A stretch of DNA of 64,000 nt, taken from the NCBI GenBank assembly GCA_003996215.1, contig QJPP01005254.1, forward strand, positions 38,907-102,906, read 5' to 3'. The stretch's first letter is position 1; each line of letters starts with the position of its first letter. Made by a program: the position numbers and the translations under genes. Of the stretch, positions 33,050 through 46,429 are shown in pieces. The notes beneath the pieces were generated by a model that made no database searches, was not told the origin of the DNA, and worked only from the letters and a program-made list of their open reading frames with translations. Source of the DNA: Jaltomata sinuosa (Eukaryota > Streptophyta > Magnoliopsida > Solanales > Solanaceae).

Positions 33050-36000
33050 TGTCACGATCTGATTTCTCGATTATGATGACACTTACAATCCCCAGTAGAC
33101 AAATCAATCTCCGTAGCCCAGAACGATTAGTAACGGGCTACCATCTAATATTTAAGCGGAAGAAACTATATAATCAAGCGGAAGCAAAGGAACAAGATGA
33201 AAAGATAGATAACAGGAATATATATACATATGTGGAAGCTAAACCAAACCCCAAAATCTGGTATCATAGTAGCCAGATCTACATAAAAGGAGTACAAAGG
33301 ATCTAAAATAATATATACACAGATGTCTCCGAGTAGTAATAGTATACATGATACAAAAGATAAACTAAAGCTAAGCTCTGGTCGCCAAGAGCTCACCCTC
33401 AGTCTGGATAGTCTCTAAGCACGAATCCCACGATCTAGCGGTGATGGCCCACACTAGGATCTGCACCAGAAGATGAAGAGTGTAGTATGAGCACCAATTG
33501 CAAAGCAACTGGTACCCAGTAGGTATCATAGGCCGACTGGGCACATATAAGATAAAAGAGTAGTAATAGACAGAATCGGAACAAATAGTCACAGAAGGCA
33601 ACGAATAAGCACACGAAAGCTAGCACAGAAGAATTACAACAAGAGTAATACACATGGCTAGCTACTAGAATATGCATCACAGGTGAAAGGCAGAAGCACG
33701 TACCCGGGATCCTTGCAACAACAAGTAAATAAAGAGAGATTCAAAAAGTAGGCGGTATACCGGTAACCTCAAATAAATAGGGAAGGAGAGAAAAGATAAC
33801 GGTAATTATGCTCGAATACAAGATACAATAACCCAAATAAGCCTACTAATCTCAAGTCAAGAGCTAACAACGGTAATCCACACACAACTTAATCAATATC
33901 CAAAGTCATAAGAACCCCAATAGGAACCAATGATGTGAAATAGTAACCATAAGTCTACCTACAGTCCCACGGGCGCCCATACCCCCGAGGGACACAAACA
34001 AGTGAAGACAAACCCTCGGCATCCCATACTACTGGAGCGTACAATCAGCAAACAATAAACAAGGGTGGAACCTCACACAAATGAATGGTATGACATGCCA
34101 TGCTAAGCCACGAGTGATAGTAGTACCGTATGTTACCCGCTTCCAGTGTCCTATAAGGACCAGAAGACAGGATCCATGAAAGGTCACACCCATATACCTC
34201 TGCTACATCGTATACCACCTCTCCGGCACACTCGCAACACGTAACCTCTAGTCCGGAATGACAAGGTCCATGGAGGTCCCCGACCAACATACTAGATGCC
34301 CCACAATATCAAAACTCAACATCCTTTAATTCTCTCTTACCCCAAGAAGATCCATTAAGACGGTACCAAAATCTTTTTTCAATTATTTCTATAAATAATG
34401 AACCCCACGGGCCATGCAAGGTTTAGAAATTCAGCAATAGTAGGCCCGAAGCCAAAACCATAGTAAAATCATGAAGAAATTCCCTCTATATGCATGATGA
34501 ATGGTATACACAATCACAACAGTGGCCCCCAACCCACAATCAACCTATCAGCTCTGCACAGGCTGCAATCGTTCTACAACACATCTAGCCAGCTCTACAA
34601 CAATAATAATGATGCCTGGGACTCACAAAAATTCCCATATAACCCAGTATCTATGTTTCAGAGTCAAACAAGGCCACACAGGACCACAAGGGTGATAATA
34701 TCATCTACGACAAATACTACAATCATCGGAGAAAGAAAAGTAGTCAGACATGAATAAAGCGGTCAAGGTCTGTGGAACTAGTAAACTCAACCCAAGGATG
34801 CCCATTAGTACAATTTTATTCTATATATGCAAAGTCTAAAGAGTTTAAACCGTAACCTACTTCGGGGCCGAACGGCAAACACGAACCATCACTCATGTGT
34901 CTTCCCCTTCCGAACAACCTCGAAAAGTTGTCACGCTATCAAGAACATAATCTAGGTGTCAAGACAAGAAGAATGACACCCATATTGCTATACGGAAAAT
35001 CGGGTCGAAAAATGACCCTCAGGGCCCCGTGCAGCGAAACAGAAAATAAAATTCACAATTTTGTCCACGATGAATTTAGGAACCCATGCTAAAAATTTAA
35101 GCGCAAATGATGTTCGTTTCGAGGCTCAAAACAGCCCCGAAGTACTACTAATTCATGAGAACAAAAGTGGAGAATTGCGATTTTCAAGGATGAAAATATA
35201 CTAATTTGGAAGCAAGAATCGACCACGGACTAGAACAACAACTACCACTAACAATCAAGCTCCCAACGCAGCTTTAACCCAAGAAAAATTAAGCTTGTAA
35301 GAGCCTCAACTATGGAGGTTTTTGAGCTTGAAGAGAAGAACAAAGCTCGAAGAAGAAGAGGCTTACCAACGATAAAGGAGCGAGATTAACGATAATTTGG
35401 AGAATTTCCACGAGCCCACACTTTCTTGAATAATTAGAGTTGAGAAAAATAAAGTTGGAGTTGAAAAAAGTGAAAGAAATAAGCTGAAAATTGTGAAAAA
35501 CAAGAATTTAAAGAATGAAATTCGTGGAAATTAACGGAAGTTAACAAGAGATTTTACCTATTCACGAGGCCAAGAAACACACCCGGATCAGCAACAATTA
35601 TTCCTCCAAGTTATGGGTAAGAGCAGGTGAAGATTTGAAGGAATTTGGTGTAAAATTAGTGGAGAAAACGAGTTGGGAAGATGAGAGCAAAAGCTGAAAA
35701 TAAAGCTGCCAACAACTATTTAAAGCTGGCCCGCAACAGGAAAAATCTGCAATTTTCTAAACTTCTATGGGGGATTCAGGGGACAATCGAAACCCGATAC
35801 TCACTAAACAATAGATATATTTGAGTGGAACCTATATTTCGGACTCAATGGAATCAATGAATATACCAACGGAGATAGTTTTAAGGAAAAATAGGCCCCA
35901 TGCCCAAGACTAACTCGGAACTCAATACCCCAAAATAAGTCTGGAATCCTCGAGACCCGAACCAAAGGTTCCCCTAACCCAAAGTTGACATTCCGGAGCT

Positions 36001-36394
36001 AATAGTGCAGACGAAATTTCCATTCGAGGTTGTCTTCTCCAAATGTTAACCAAAGTCAAACTTTCAAGTTCAACTTGGCTAAAACACAAAAACCAAACTA
36101 AATCGAAAGCTCCCAGAACCTGACCCAGGGTCCATCTAGACCAAAATTCATGCTCTGAAGTTAACAAAACTGTCTGAATTTAATTCTGAGCACGTTTACC
36201 AAGAATATTGACTAAATTCAATGATATTCTAAGTTAAGGCTATAAAATAGGCAAACGACCAAACCGACCAAAAGAACGACCAGGACACCGAACCACCGAT
36301 CCCAACAAGTCATAAATGACTTAGGGCCACTACATAAAAGCTCTAACAGTACAAAGAAAGCATAAATGTGAAAATGACCGGAAGGGTCATTACA
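33050..36394 (-). repeat. 3' LTR of the chromovirus
   Basis: Plus strand starts TGTCACGATC and ends GGTCATTACA. Aligns along its length with the other LTR at well over 90% by eye; lacks about 150 bp present at about 42890-43040 in the other copy. Open frames shared with the other LTR (for example 34494-34757) are by-products of duplication. Confidence 0.93.
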
Positions 36395-36404
36395 TCATCC
36401 ACTA

Positions 36405-36932
36405 CTAAAAAGAACTTTCATCCTCAAAAGTTGAGAAGAAAGAGGTACCTGAAGGGTCAAACAGTTGCGGATACTGGGCCCGCATATCTCTCTCAGTCTC
36501 CCAGGTATCCTCCTCGACTAGATGATACCTCCACCGAACTTTTACAACAGGAATCTCCCTAGGCCTCAACCTCCTCACATCTTTGGCCAATATAACAATT
36601 GGCTCCTCGACAAAGGACAAGCTCTCATCCAACTTAACCGACTCCCAATGCAACACATGAGACTCATCTGGAACATACCGTCTCAACATCGAAACATGAA
36701 ACACCGGATGCATAGCTGAAAACATCGGAGGCAAGGCTAAATGATAGGCAACACTACCAACTCTATGGAGGATCTCAAACGGCCTAATATACCTGGGGAT
36801 AAGCTTGCCCCGCTGACCAAATCTCATCACGCCCTTCATGGGCGACACACGGAGGAATACCAAATCACCAATGCTGAACTCCAAGGCACGAAGTCTATGA
36901 TCAGCGTAGCTCTTCTGCCTACTCTGAGCAGT
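36405..36932 (-). pseudogene. Chromovirus integrase C-terminus with chromodomain
   Basis: The 159-codon open part (36405-36884) starts in the integrase C-terminal domain: FSIGDLVFLRVSP, a GKLIPRYIRPFEIL stretch (GPY/F-like) at about 26-40 and HPVFHVSMLRRY near 59-70. A chromodomain follows at about 91-142 (EPIVILAKDVRRLR, VKVRWRYHLVEEDTWE). In chromoviruses this domain directs insertion to chromatin with particular histone marks. The frame upstream is broken around 36930. Confidence 0.85.
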
Positions 36933-37829
36933 TCAAATTCTATCATGAATCATCCTAACTCTGTCTAAGAAGTCCCAAAGTAAATCAGTACTCTGTGGCC
37001 TGGACTCTAATCCGTCAAACCAACCAACCGGCGATCTGCAATGCCTACCATACAATGCCTCGAAGGGTGCCATGCTAATGCTAGAATGGAAGCTATTATT
37101 ATACGTAAACTCGGCCAAAGGCACAAACTGATCCCAAGAACCTTCAAAATCAAGAACACAGGCTCGAAGCATTCCTCCAGGACCTGGATGGTCCTCTCGG
37201 ACTTGCCATCTGTCTGAGGGTGGAAAGCAGTACTAAGCTGAACCTCAGTACCCAAATCTCACTGAATAGCTCTCCAAAACTGAGATGTGAACTGAGTGTC
37301 GCGGTATGAAATGATAGAAGCTGGGACCCCGTGCAACTGAACAACCTCACGAATATAGATCTGAGCTAACCTCTCGGTACTGTAAGAAGTCTGAACCGGC
37401 AAGAAATAGGCTGACTTAGTCAGTAAATCCACAACCACCCAAATGGAATCAAAACCCCTGGAGGTACAAGGCAAACCAACCACAAAATCCATAGTAATCC
37501 CTTCCCACTTCCACTCAGGAATCGAAAGTCGCTGCATCAACCTACCAGGTCTCATGTGCTCGAAGTACACCTGCTGACAGTTCAAGCACGGAGATGCAAA
37601 CTCCGCTACATCTCGCTTCATACAACTCCACCAGTAAAGCTGTCTCAAGTCTCTATACATCTTTGCCGCACCAGGATAAATGGAGTGTCTAGAACAATAT
37701 GCCTCACGAAGTATCAACAGAATCAAATCACCAACCCTATGAATCTAGAGTAGCCGGGCTGGCCTCACCCCGAACAACCTGATCTCTAAGGTCACACAAC
37801 CGCTGATCCTCAAACTGACGGCTCTATAT
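36933..37829 (-). pseudogene. Chromovirus integrase, HHCC and catalytic core
   Basis: Inserts element cDNA into the genome. Zinc-binding part near residues 14-51 of the 37259-37726 frame (HSIYPGAAKMYRDL, CLNCQQ). Catalytic core: ITMDFVVGLP with the first Asp, and SIISYRDTQFTSQFW with the second Asp. The core continues in another frame (37007-37255, TAFHPQTDGKSERTIQVLEE, carrying the region of the catalytic Glu) and in a third (36933-37172). At least two frameshifts and one stop. Confidence 0.85.
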
Positions 37830-39319
37830 CTAATCAACAAAAGTAGTTCGAACCTTAACACTGGAAAGAACCCGACTGGGATCCGACAAATCAAGACTAA
37901 CTAAGAGGTTAGCCAAGGACTGGATGTCCAAGGCCAATGGTTGCTCAGAAACTGAAAGTGAAGCTAGGCTGCCCATACTCACCGCCTTTCTACTCAAGGC
38001 ATCCGCTACCACGTTTGCCTTTCTTGGATGGTACAAAATAGTGAAATCGTAGTCCTTCAGTAATTCAATCCATCTCCTCTGCCTAGAGTTCAACTCTCGC
38101 TGACTCATAATATACTGAAGAATACGATGATTGGTGAATATCTCACAATGAACTCCATATAAGTAGTGCCTCCAGATCTTGAGCGTGAAAACTACCGCTG
38201 CCAACTCCAAATCATGGGTGGGGTAGTTGCGCTTGTGAACTTTCAGCTGCCTCGATGCATATGTAATCACACAACCCTGCTGCATCAACACACAACCAAG
38301 ACCAACCCCAGAAGCATCATAATACACGGAGAAACTCTGACCCTCAATCGACAAAGTCAATATAGGAGCTAAAGTCAACAAGGCCTTAAGCCTCTGGAAG
38401 CTATCCTCGCACTGATCTGACCACTGAAATGGGACATCCTTCCTAGTCAGCCTAGTCAAAGGTTCTGATATGGAAGAAAACCCCTCTATGAACCATTTGT
38501 AGTACCCGGCTAACCCAACAAAGCTGCGAACCTCAGTAAGAGTAGTAGGTCTAGGCCAATCACGGACCACTGAAATCTTACTCGGATCTAGTCTAATCCC
38601 ATCATTAGACACCACGTGTCCTAGGAATGCAACTGACTCAAGACAAAACTCGCACTTTGAGAACTTAGCATAAAGCCGATTATCTCTCAAAGTCTGGAGT
38701 ATAATCCTCAAGTGCTGCTCATGCTCATCACTACTCTGTGAATATATCAGAATGTCGTCTATGAAAACTATCAGAAAGGAGTCCAAATACGGGCTAAGCA
38801 CCCTGTGTATCAGAACCATGAAAGCTGTGGGGGCATTAGTCAACCCAAAAGACATCACCAGGAACTCATAATGACCGTAACATGTTCTGAATGCTGTCCT
38901 AGGGATGTACTCCACCCTAATCCTCAACTGATGGTAGCCTAACCTCAAATCTATCTTTGAAAATATGGCTGAACCCTGGAGCTGATCAAACAAATCATCA
39001 ATACGTGGCATCGAATACCTATTCCTCACAGTAACCCTTTCAGCTGTCGATAATCAATACACATTCGCATCAAACCATCCTTCTTCTTAACAAATAGAAT
39101 AGGAGAACCCCAAGGCGACACACTCGGTCTAATGAACCCCTTAGCTAACAAATCCTGGAACTGCTCCTTAAGCTCTCTCAACTCAGCAAGAGCCATATGG
39201 TAGGGAGAAATAGAAATGGGCCTGGTGCCCGACTCTAACTCAATAGCAAAATCAATATCTCTCTCAGATGGAAGGCCTGGTAGGTCGGTAGGGAACACAT
39301 CTAGGAAGTCTCTAACCAT
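37830..39319 (-). pseudogene. Chromovirus reverse transcriptase / RNase H
   Basis: The 5' part of RT is at 39026-39319 (DVFPTDLPGLPSERDIDFAI, SPYHMALAEL, PSVSPWGSPILFVKKKDG, CIDYRQL). A frameshift near 39030 leads to the 399-codon frame 37830-39029 with KIDLRLGYHQLRI, VMSFGLTNAPTAFM, catalytic FIDD at about residues 89-92, tether region, RNase H YYDASGVGLG (Asp near 238), TYASRQL, LELAAVVFTLKIWRHYLYG and DALSRK. Almost the whole domain is preserved. The downstream link to integrase is broken by stops near 37750-37830. Confidence 0.9.
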
Positions 39320-40466
39320 AAGAACGGACTCAGGGGAAGAAGGGTCGACACTAGAATCTCAGACATATGATAAGTAAGCCAAACACCCTCGTGAATCAGC
39401 TTCCTAGCTCGAAGACAAGAGATGATCCCAGTAGGCGCGCGGCTAACAGAACCTTGCCACACAACTAGGGATATACCAGGAACGACGATGGTAATGGTCT
39501 TGGCATAACTATCCAAAACTGCACGTCGAGGGGATAACCTGTCCATGCCCAGTATCACATCAAAATCTAACATATCAAGTATCATCAAATCACCCCAAGT
39601 CTTCAAATCACCAACATATATCATGCAAGATCTCACAATCCGATCCACTACTAAAGAATATCCTACTAGGGTCAAAACAGAAACAAAAACAGATAACGAC
39701 TCACTAGCTAACCCCAAACAAGGAACAAAGTAGGTAGATACCTATGAACATGTAGATCCAGGATCAAATAAAGCATAAGCTGGTTGATGGCATACAAAAA
39801 TCGTACCTCTATTCACAGCATCCGAGGCCTCTGCCTCCGGTCTCTCAAGGACCGCATAGAACTGACGACGACCACCACCTGACCGACCATTATCCCTACC
39901 ACTTGTCCTGCCTTGTGGGCCACCACCTCTACCTTGACCACCACCTCCTCGAGCCGGTGGCTGAACTGAGTCGGCCTAGGCCAAGCCAGTGGAGTGGCTG
40001 GCTGAACTATACCCCGCTCGGAGCAATCTCTGGCAAAATGACCACTAACTCCGAACTTATAGTAGGTTGTACCCCACTGGGGGAAATCTCTGGCAAAATG
40101 ACCACTAACTCCACAATCTTAACAAGGCCCTGACGGCCTACCCTGCCGAGACAAACCCGTTGAACTTGTGTGTCCACCTCGGCCTGATGCCCCAAAAGTG
40201 GTACCTCTCGAAGACTGACCACTGTGACCATGCTTACTGCTCTAACCCTGCTCAAACTGAGAACCAGAAGGCTGAAGTGAAGCCTTAACCGGTCGACTAG
40301 ACTAACCCTGGTGCCTCTGTGGCTGATGAACTCAGCCCCACTGGCCTGAACCCCTACCACCATAATGAGAACCACTGTAGCTACCATGATGTCGAGGCCT
40401 CTTATCAATGGCCCCGATGTCATGATGATGTGAATCCTCTACAGTACGGGCATAGTCCACAATAGC
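39320..40466 (-). pseudogene. Chromovirus nucleocapsid knuckle and protease region
   Basis: Protease: FDPGSTCS motif (D-P-G active-site variant) at about 39745-39770 followed by a TAG, then 39301-39717 with MLDFDVILGMDRLSPRRAVLD. Upstream, the zinc-knuckle segment (GVSGHFARDC near 40025-40055) is duplicated: almost the same 60-70 bp block recurs at about 40080-40115, and Cys residues are lost in one copy. Gly/Arg/Gln-rich linker around 39850-40000. Several stops. Confidence 0.7.
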
Positions 40467-41388
40467 TTAGATTGACCGACCACTAGCAACCAATATCTCT
40501 GCAGGCTCTCTAAACTCTCTCCGTAGCCCCCAAACAAATCTACAGACTCTGTCAGACTCAGTAGGCATAATCATATCCCCAAATAGAGCAAGCTGATGGA
40601 AATGAGTCTCGTACTCTGAGACGGTCATGGTATCCTGAGTAAGTCTAGTGAACTCCTCTCTCCGCCTCTCTCTGTCGCTCTGAGGTAAGAACTTGGCCAT
40701 CAAGGCCTCATAAAACTTGGACCAAGTTAAAGGAGGTGACGATGATGGTCTGCAGCAACCAGGGACCTCCACCATAACTTCGCTAAGCCCTCCAGTTGAT
40801 ATGTAGTATAGCCAACCCCGTGAGTCTCCAACAACCCCAGATGGTGCAGCATCTCCTCACAAGTAGTAATACAGTCATGTGGGTCCTGCCCAGAAGTACC
40901 AGCAAACCTCAGAGGTGCCAATCTCAAGAATCTACTCAATGCCTTCTGCTTCGTCTCTGTCATAGTTGGGCAAGGAGCAAGAGGCTGTGCTACTGATGGG
41001 ACCAGAATAACCTCGGCATGGGAAGCCACAGTAACAGGTTGCGCTCCTGAACTCGGTGCACCCGGGTCTTCCCCCTGAGCGGATGTCTGTGTTGCCTCAG
41101 AAGGCCGCTCTCCAATCATACCGAACAACTGTAACAATAAGCCCCGAATATCTGAAGACTGAGTTGGGGTTGAAGCTGGCACGGGAGATGGTGGTACCTG
41201 GGCTGACCCCTGGTCCATATGCTGCTTGGGAGCAAACTCTGGCTCATAACCATGCTCGGGCCCTATCTCAACTCTAGCAGCTGCCGCTGCTTGGGGATGT
41301 CCTCGACCCAACTTCTACGACCTCCCCGGCCCCTAGCTGGAGTCGGAGGTTCGTCTCCACCCAACACTGACGATCTCGTACGAGCCAT
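40467..41388 (-). pseudogene. gag: Chromovirus gag
   Basis: Starts MARTRSSVLGGDEPPTP with ATG at 41388, then RGRGGRR; a frameshift near 41300 moves the reading to 40727-41311 (RVEIGPEHGYEPEF, KALSRFLRLAPLRFAGTSG, QLEGLAKLWWRSL), and another near 40750 to 40467-40775 (PPLTWSKFYEALMAKFLPQS, REEFTRLTQDTMTVSEYE, RFVWGLRREF). Together these form a standard retrotransposon-gag domain of about 300 residues. The C-terminal knuckle follows downstream. Confidence 0.85.
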
Positions 41389-41584
41389 TTGCGGAAGAAT
41401 GAATGAGAACAAGTGATATTTCAAGAAACTCCCAAGGATTACGCACGATACAGAAGCAAATAAGAGAGTCATATTTCCTATGATGTCACTATAGACTTCC
41501 GAAGATTGAGTACAAACGTCTCCGCCCTGATCCGCAGGACTCTACTAGACATTGGCTCCTATACCGATGATACTGGTGAACCTA

Positions 41585-41597
41585 GGCTCTAATACCA
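41585..41597 (-). promoter_or_regulatory. Chromovirus primer binding site, tRNA-Met
   Basis: Plus strand GGCTCTAATACCA, one mismatch to the tRNA-iMet 3' end, 3 bp from the LTR start at 41601. Confidence 0.85.
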
Positions 41598-41600
41598 AGC

Positions 41601-44600
41601 TGTCACGATCCAATTTATCGGTCATGATGGCACCTACAACCCCCAAGTAGGCAAACCAATCTCCGTAGCCCAGAACGATTAGTAACGGGCTACCATCTAA
41701 CATTTAAGTGGAAGAAATGATATAATCAAGCGGAAGCAAAGGAACAAGATGAGAAGATAGATAACAGGAATATATATACACATGCGAAAGCTAAACCAAA
41801 CCCCAAAACCTGGTATCATAGTATAGAGCCGGGTCTACATAAAAGGAGTACAAAGGATCCAAAATAATATATACACAGATATCTCCGAGTAGTAATAGAG
41901 TACATGATACAGAAGATAAACTAAAGCTAAGCTCCGATCGCCAAGGCTTACCCTCAGTCTGGATAGTCCAAAAGATCTCCAAGCACGAATCCCACAATCT
42001 AGCGACGATGGCTCACACTAGGATCTGCACCAAAAGATGCAGAGTGTAGTATGAACACCAATTGCAAAGCAACCGGTACCCAGTAGGTATCATAGGCCGC
42101 CTGGGTACATATAAGATAAAAGAGCAGTAATAGATAGAATAGAAATAAATAGTCACAGAAGGCAACGAATAAGCACAGGGAAGCTAACACGGAAGAATTA
42201 CAGCAAGAATAATACACATGGCTAGCTACTAGAATATGCATCATAGGTGAAAGGTAGAAGCACGTACCCGGGATCCTTGCAACAATAAGTAAATAAAGAG
42301 AGATTTAGAAAGTAGGTGGTATATTGGTAACCTCAAATGGAAGGGGAAGGAGAGAAAAGATAATGGTAATTATGCTCAAATACAAGATACAATAACCCAA
42401 ATAAGCCTACTAATCTCAAGTCAAGAGCTAACAACGGCAATCCACGCACAACTTAATCAATATCCAAAGTCATAAGAACCCCAATAGGAACCAATGATGC
42501 GAAATATTAACCATAAGTCTACCTACAGTCCCAGGGTTGCCCATACCCCCGAGGGACACAAATAAGTGAAGACAAACCCTCTGACATCCCATACTACTGG
42601 AGCATACAATCAGCAAACAGCAAACAAGGGTGGAACCTCACACAAATGAATGGTATGACATGCCATGCTAAGCCACGAGTGATAGTAGTACCGTCTGTTA
42701 CAGCTTCTGACGTCCTATAAGCCCCAGAAGATAGGATCCATGGAAGGTCACACCCGTATACCTCTGCTACGCCGTATACCCCCTCCCCCCCTCCGGCACT
42801 CATAACACGTAGCCCCTGGTCCAGAACTGCAAGGTCCATGGAGGCCCCCGACCAACATACTAGATGACCCGCAATATCTAAAATCCCCAAGTAAATCTGC
42901 TCGGAGAGTATCCAGGTCTAAATCAGTAAGTCAAATAGCCCTAGCGTACGGTCCCGCTGAGTCTAGCATCACCCTGGGAGTTGTAGTAAACAAGTCTAGT
43001 GCTCGACCCCGCTGAGTCTAGTATAAGTGGAAACAGTGATAAAACATCCTTTAATTCCCCCTTACCCCAAGAAGATCCATTAAGACGGTACCAAAACCCT
43101 TTTTCAATCATTTCTATAAAAAAATGGGCCCCACGAGCCATGCAAGGTTTAGAAATTCGCCAATAGTAGGCTCGAAGCCAAAACCGTAGTAAAATCATGA
43201 AGAAATTCCCTCTATATGCATGATGAATGGTATACACAATCACAACAGTGGCCTCCGACCCACAATCAACCTATCGGCCCTACACAGGTTCCAATCGTTC
43301 TACAACACAGATAGCCAGCTCTACAACAATAATAATGATGCCCGGGATTCACGAACATTTCCATATAACCCACCATCTATGTTCCAGAGTGAAACAAGGC
43401 CACACAGGACCACAAGGGTGATAATATCATCTACAACAAATACTACAACCATCGGAGGAAGAAAAGTAATCAAACACGAATAAAACATTCAAGGTATGTG
43501 GTACCAACTAGTAAACCCAACCCAAGGATGCCCATTAGTATAATTTTATTCTATATATGCGAAGTCTAAAGAGTTTAAACCGTAACCTACCTCGGGGCCG
43601 AACTGCAAACACAAACTGCCACTCGTGTGCCTTCCCCTTACGAACAACCTCGGAAAGCTATCACGCTATTAAGAACATAATTTAGGTGTCAAGACGAGAA
43701 GAACGACACCCATATTTCTATATGGAAATTAGGCCAAAAATCAGATCAAAAAATGACCCTTGGGTCCCGTGCAGCAAAAAAAAAATCACAATTATGAACA
43801 CGGTGAATTTAGGAATCATGCTCAAAATTTGAGCGCAAATGGAGTTCATTTCGGGGATCAAAACAGCCTCAAAGTACTACTAATTCATGAGAATAAAAGT
43901 GGAGAATTGCGATTTTCAAGGGCGGAAATGTACCAATTTGGAAGCAAGAATCGACCACGGATCGGAACTACAACTACCACTAACAATCAAGCTCTCCAAT
44001 GCTGCTTTAACCCAAGAAAAATCAAGCTTGTAAGAGCCTTAACCATAGAGGTTTTTGAGCTTGAAGAGAAGAACAAGGCTCGAAGAAGAAGAGGCTTACC
44101 AACGATAAAGGAGCGAGATTAACGATAATTTGAAAAATTCTCACGAGCCCACACTGTTCTTGAGTAATTAGAGTTGAGAAAAATGAAGTTGGAGTTGAAA
44201 GAAGTGAAAGAAATAAGCTGAAAATCGTGAAAAACAAGAATTTAAAGAATGAAATTTATGAAAATTAACGGAAGTTAACAAGAGATTTTACCTATTCACG
44301 AGGTCAAGAAACACACCCGTATCAGCAATAATTATTCCTCCAAGTTATGGGTAAGAGCAGGTGAAGATTTGAAGGAATTTGGTGTAAAAATGGTGGAGAA
44401 AATGAGTTGGAAAGATGAGAGCAAAAGCTGAAAATAAAGCTGACAACAACTATTTAAAGCTGGCCCGCAATAGAAAAATCTACAATTTTCTAAACTTCTA
44501 ACGGGCATTCCGGGCACAATCGGAACCCGATACTCACAAACCAATAGAGCTATTTGAGTGGAAACTATATTCCGGACTCAATAAAATCAACAAATTTACC

Positions 44601-45133
44601 AACGGAGATCGTTTTAAGGAAAAGTGGGCCCCATGCCCAAAACTAACTCGGAACTCAATACTCCAAAATAAGTCTGAAAGCCCCAGGACCCAAACCAAAG
44701 GTTCCTCTAGCCCAAAGTCGACATTCCGGAGCTAATAGCACATACTGAATTTTCATTCGAGGTTGTCTTCTCCGAATGTTGACGAAAGTCAAACTTTCAA
44801 GTTCAACTTGGCTAAAACACAAAAATCCAGACAAAACTAAATCGAAAGCTCCCAGAACCCGACCCAGGGTCCATCTAAACCAAAATTCACGCTCTGGAGC
44901 TAATGGAAATGTTCGAATTTAATTTCGAGCACGTTTACCAAGAATGTTGACTAAAGTCAACGATATTCTAAGTTAAGGCTCTAAAACAGGCAAACGGCCA
45001 AAATAACCAAACAAACAACCAGGGCACCAAATCACCGGTCCTAGAAAGTCATAAATGGCTTGGGACTGCTACAAGAAAGCTCTAGCAGTACAAAGAAAGC
45101 GTAAACGCGAAAATGACCGGAAGGGTCATTACA
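41601..45133 (-). repeat. 5' LTR of the chromovirus
   Basis: Plus strand TGTCACGATC to GGTCATTACA. About 190 bp longer than its partner, mainly through a segment at 42890-43040 that contains two CCCGCTGAGTCTAG blocks; deletion from the other LTR is more likely than insertion here. Confidence 0.93.
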
Positions 45134-45138
45134 ATTTG

Positions 45139-46429
45139 GGCCTTGGAGAAAATTTTGTTGAAGTACAATACCATACCCAAAAGGGATAATTAGACAAAAT
45201 GGCCACTCAAATAACTTATTTACAACAAAAAAAAATGACAACTCTCTACTTTGCATCAAAAATGACTTCCTCCTCCTTCTTCTTCTTCTTCTTCTTCTTC
45301 CACCTTTCTTCCTCCTTTCTTCTGCTTCTTTTTCATCCTGCCTTCTGCTTCTTCTTCCTCCTTTCTTCGGTTGCTTCCCCTTTTTTAAAAAAATTCGACG
45401 TACCACAAATGTGAATCGTTTCGAGCGAATTATATACCAAAAAATTTGCAACATCGAGATGAACTTATATCTAAAATTTGGGACTGTTTAGAGGAGATTT
45501 TGAGTTGGCCGGAGCTCATATCTTCTTCGTTCGTTGCTTTTTCTTTCTTTAAAAAAATTTTGACGTACTGCAAACATAAATCGTTTTGAGCGAATTATAT
45601 ACCAAAAAGGGAGAAATGAGAGGAGTGGAGGCTGACAATGGTGGTGGGTTCACTGATGTGTGGGTGGTGGTATGGTGGAGAATTGGCGTTTGTTTCGCCG
45701 AAAATGGAGAATGGTTGTTATTTGTTTGCCCGGAGTTTGGCTGAAAAAAATAAAAAAAATGGGGGAAGTGGAGGCTGGCAGTAGTGATGGGTTATCGCCT
45801 AATTCCGTCAAGGGTGGTAGCCCGTAGAAAAAAACTTTTTTTTTCTGTGCTAGTGTTTATTTAAAAAAATGGATATCGATACATTACATAATTATTTATA
45901 CAATATCGATACACATTTAAATATCATTTATACAATATCGATACATGTATATACGCCATTTATACAATATCAATATACATTTATACACCATTTATACAAT
46001 ATTGATACATTACAGAACTTTTATACAATATCGATACATTACATATACATGCGGCTATTTTTCTTGTAATTTTTTTGTGTGACTAGTTCATTTTTGGGCT
46101 ATTTTTTTATAAAAAAAACTTAATTATATTTATTGTAAACAAATTACTTTATTATACATATTTGAAATTATCCCTAACCAAAACCTATTGTTGATGCTAC
46201 AACAATTCAAGTACTCAACACTAATTTGTTCTTCGTGATTATCTAAACTTTAAGCTTCAGCGTAACATCAAAAGGCATATTAAATTCATCCGCGTTAGTT
46301 GTAGGCTAGTAGACTTTGTGGTGAGATTTTTACAATATTTGCTTTGTATATTAAATTACAAATTATTATTATTTTTTATAAAAATAGATATTTTTGAGAA
46401 CTCATGACCAATTACATATAATAAAAGGA
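45139..46429. other. AT-rich spacer with local repeats, no gene
   Basis: Holds a TTC microsatellite (about 45265-45301), a 165-bp spaced duplication (45386-45442 and 45551-45608, sharing GAGCGAATTATATACCAAAA), and a minisatellite at 45869-46060. The open frame at 45199-45414 is made by the microsatellite and is not credible. Confidence 0.6.
45869..46060. repeat. ~30-38 bp tandem repeat
   Basis: Six degenerate copies of TTTATACAATATCGATACAT with AT-rich spacers. Confidence 0.8.

Larger units (their letters stand above)
33050..45133 (-). mobile_element. Del/Tekay-like chromovirus (Ty3-gypsy), complete but decayed
   Basis: LTRs at 33050-36394 (3345 bp) and 41601-45133 (3533 bp), target duplication ATTTG at 33045-33049 and 45134-45138, tRNA-Met-type primer site by the right LTR, polypurine tract AGTAGTGGATGA by the left. 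Minus-strand order gag, zinc knuckle, protease, RT, RNase H, integrase with chromodomain. Every gene has frameshifts or stops, so this copy is not autonomous. Long LTRs and a C-terminal chromodomain fit the Del/Tekay branch. Confidence 0.93.

Noticed and set aside
34494..34757. 87-codon frame that recurs at 43220-43483, as if conserved
   Set aside because: Conservation comes from the two LTR copies of one chromovirus, not from selection.
38166..38372. Plus-strand frames opposite chromovirus RT and gag (also 40796-41416)
   Set aside because: Antisense shadows; no independent domain.
45199..45414. 71-codon frame with poly-Phe
   Set aside because: Produced by the TTC microsatellite.
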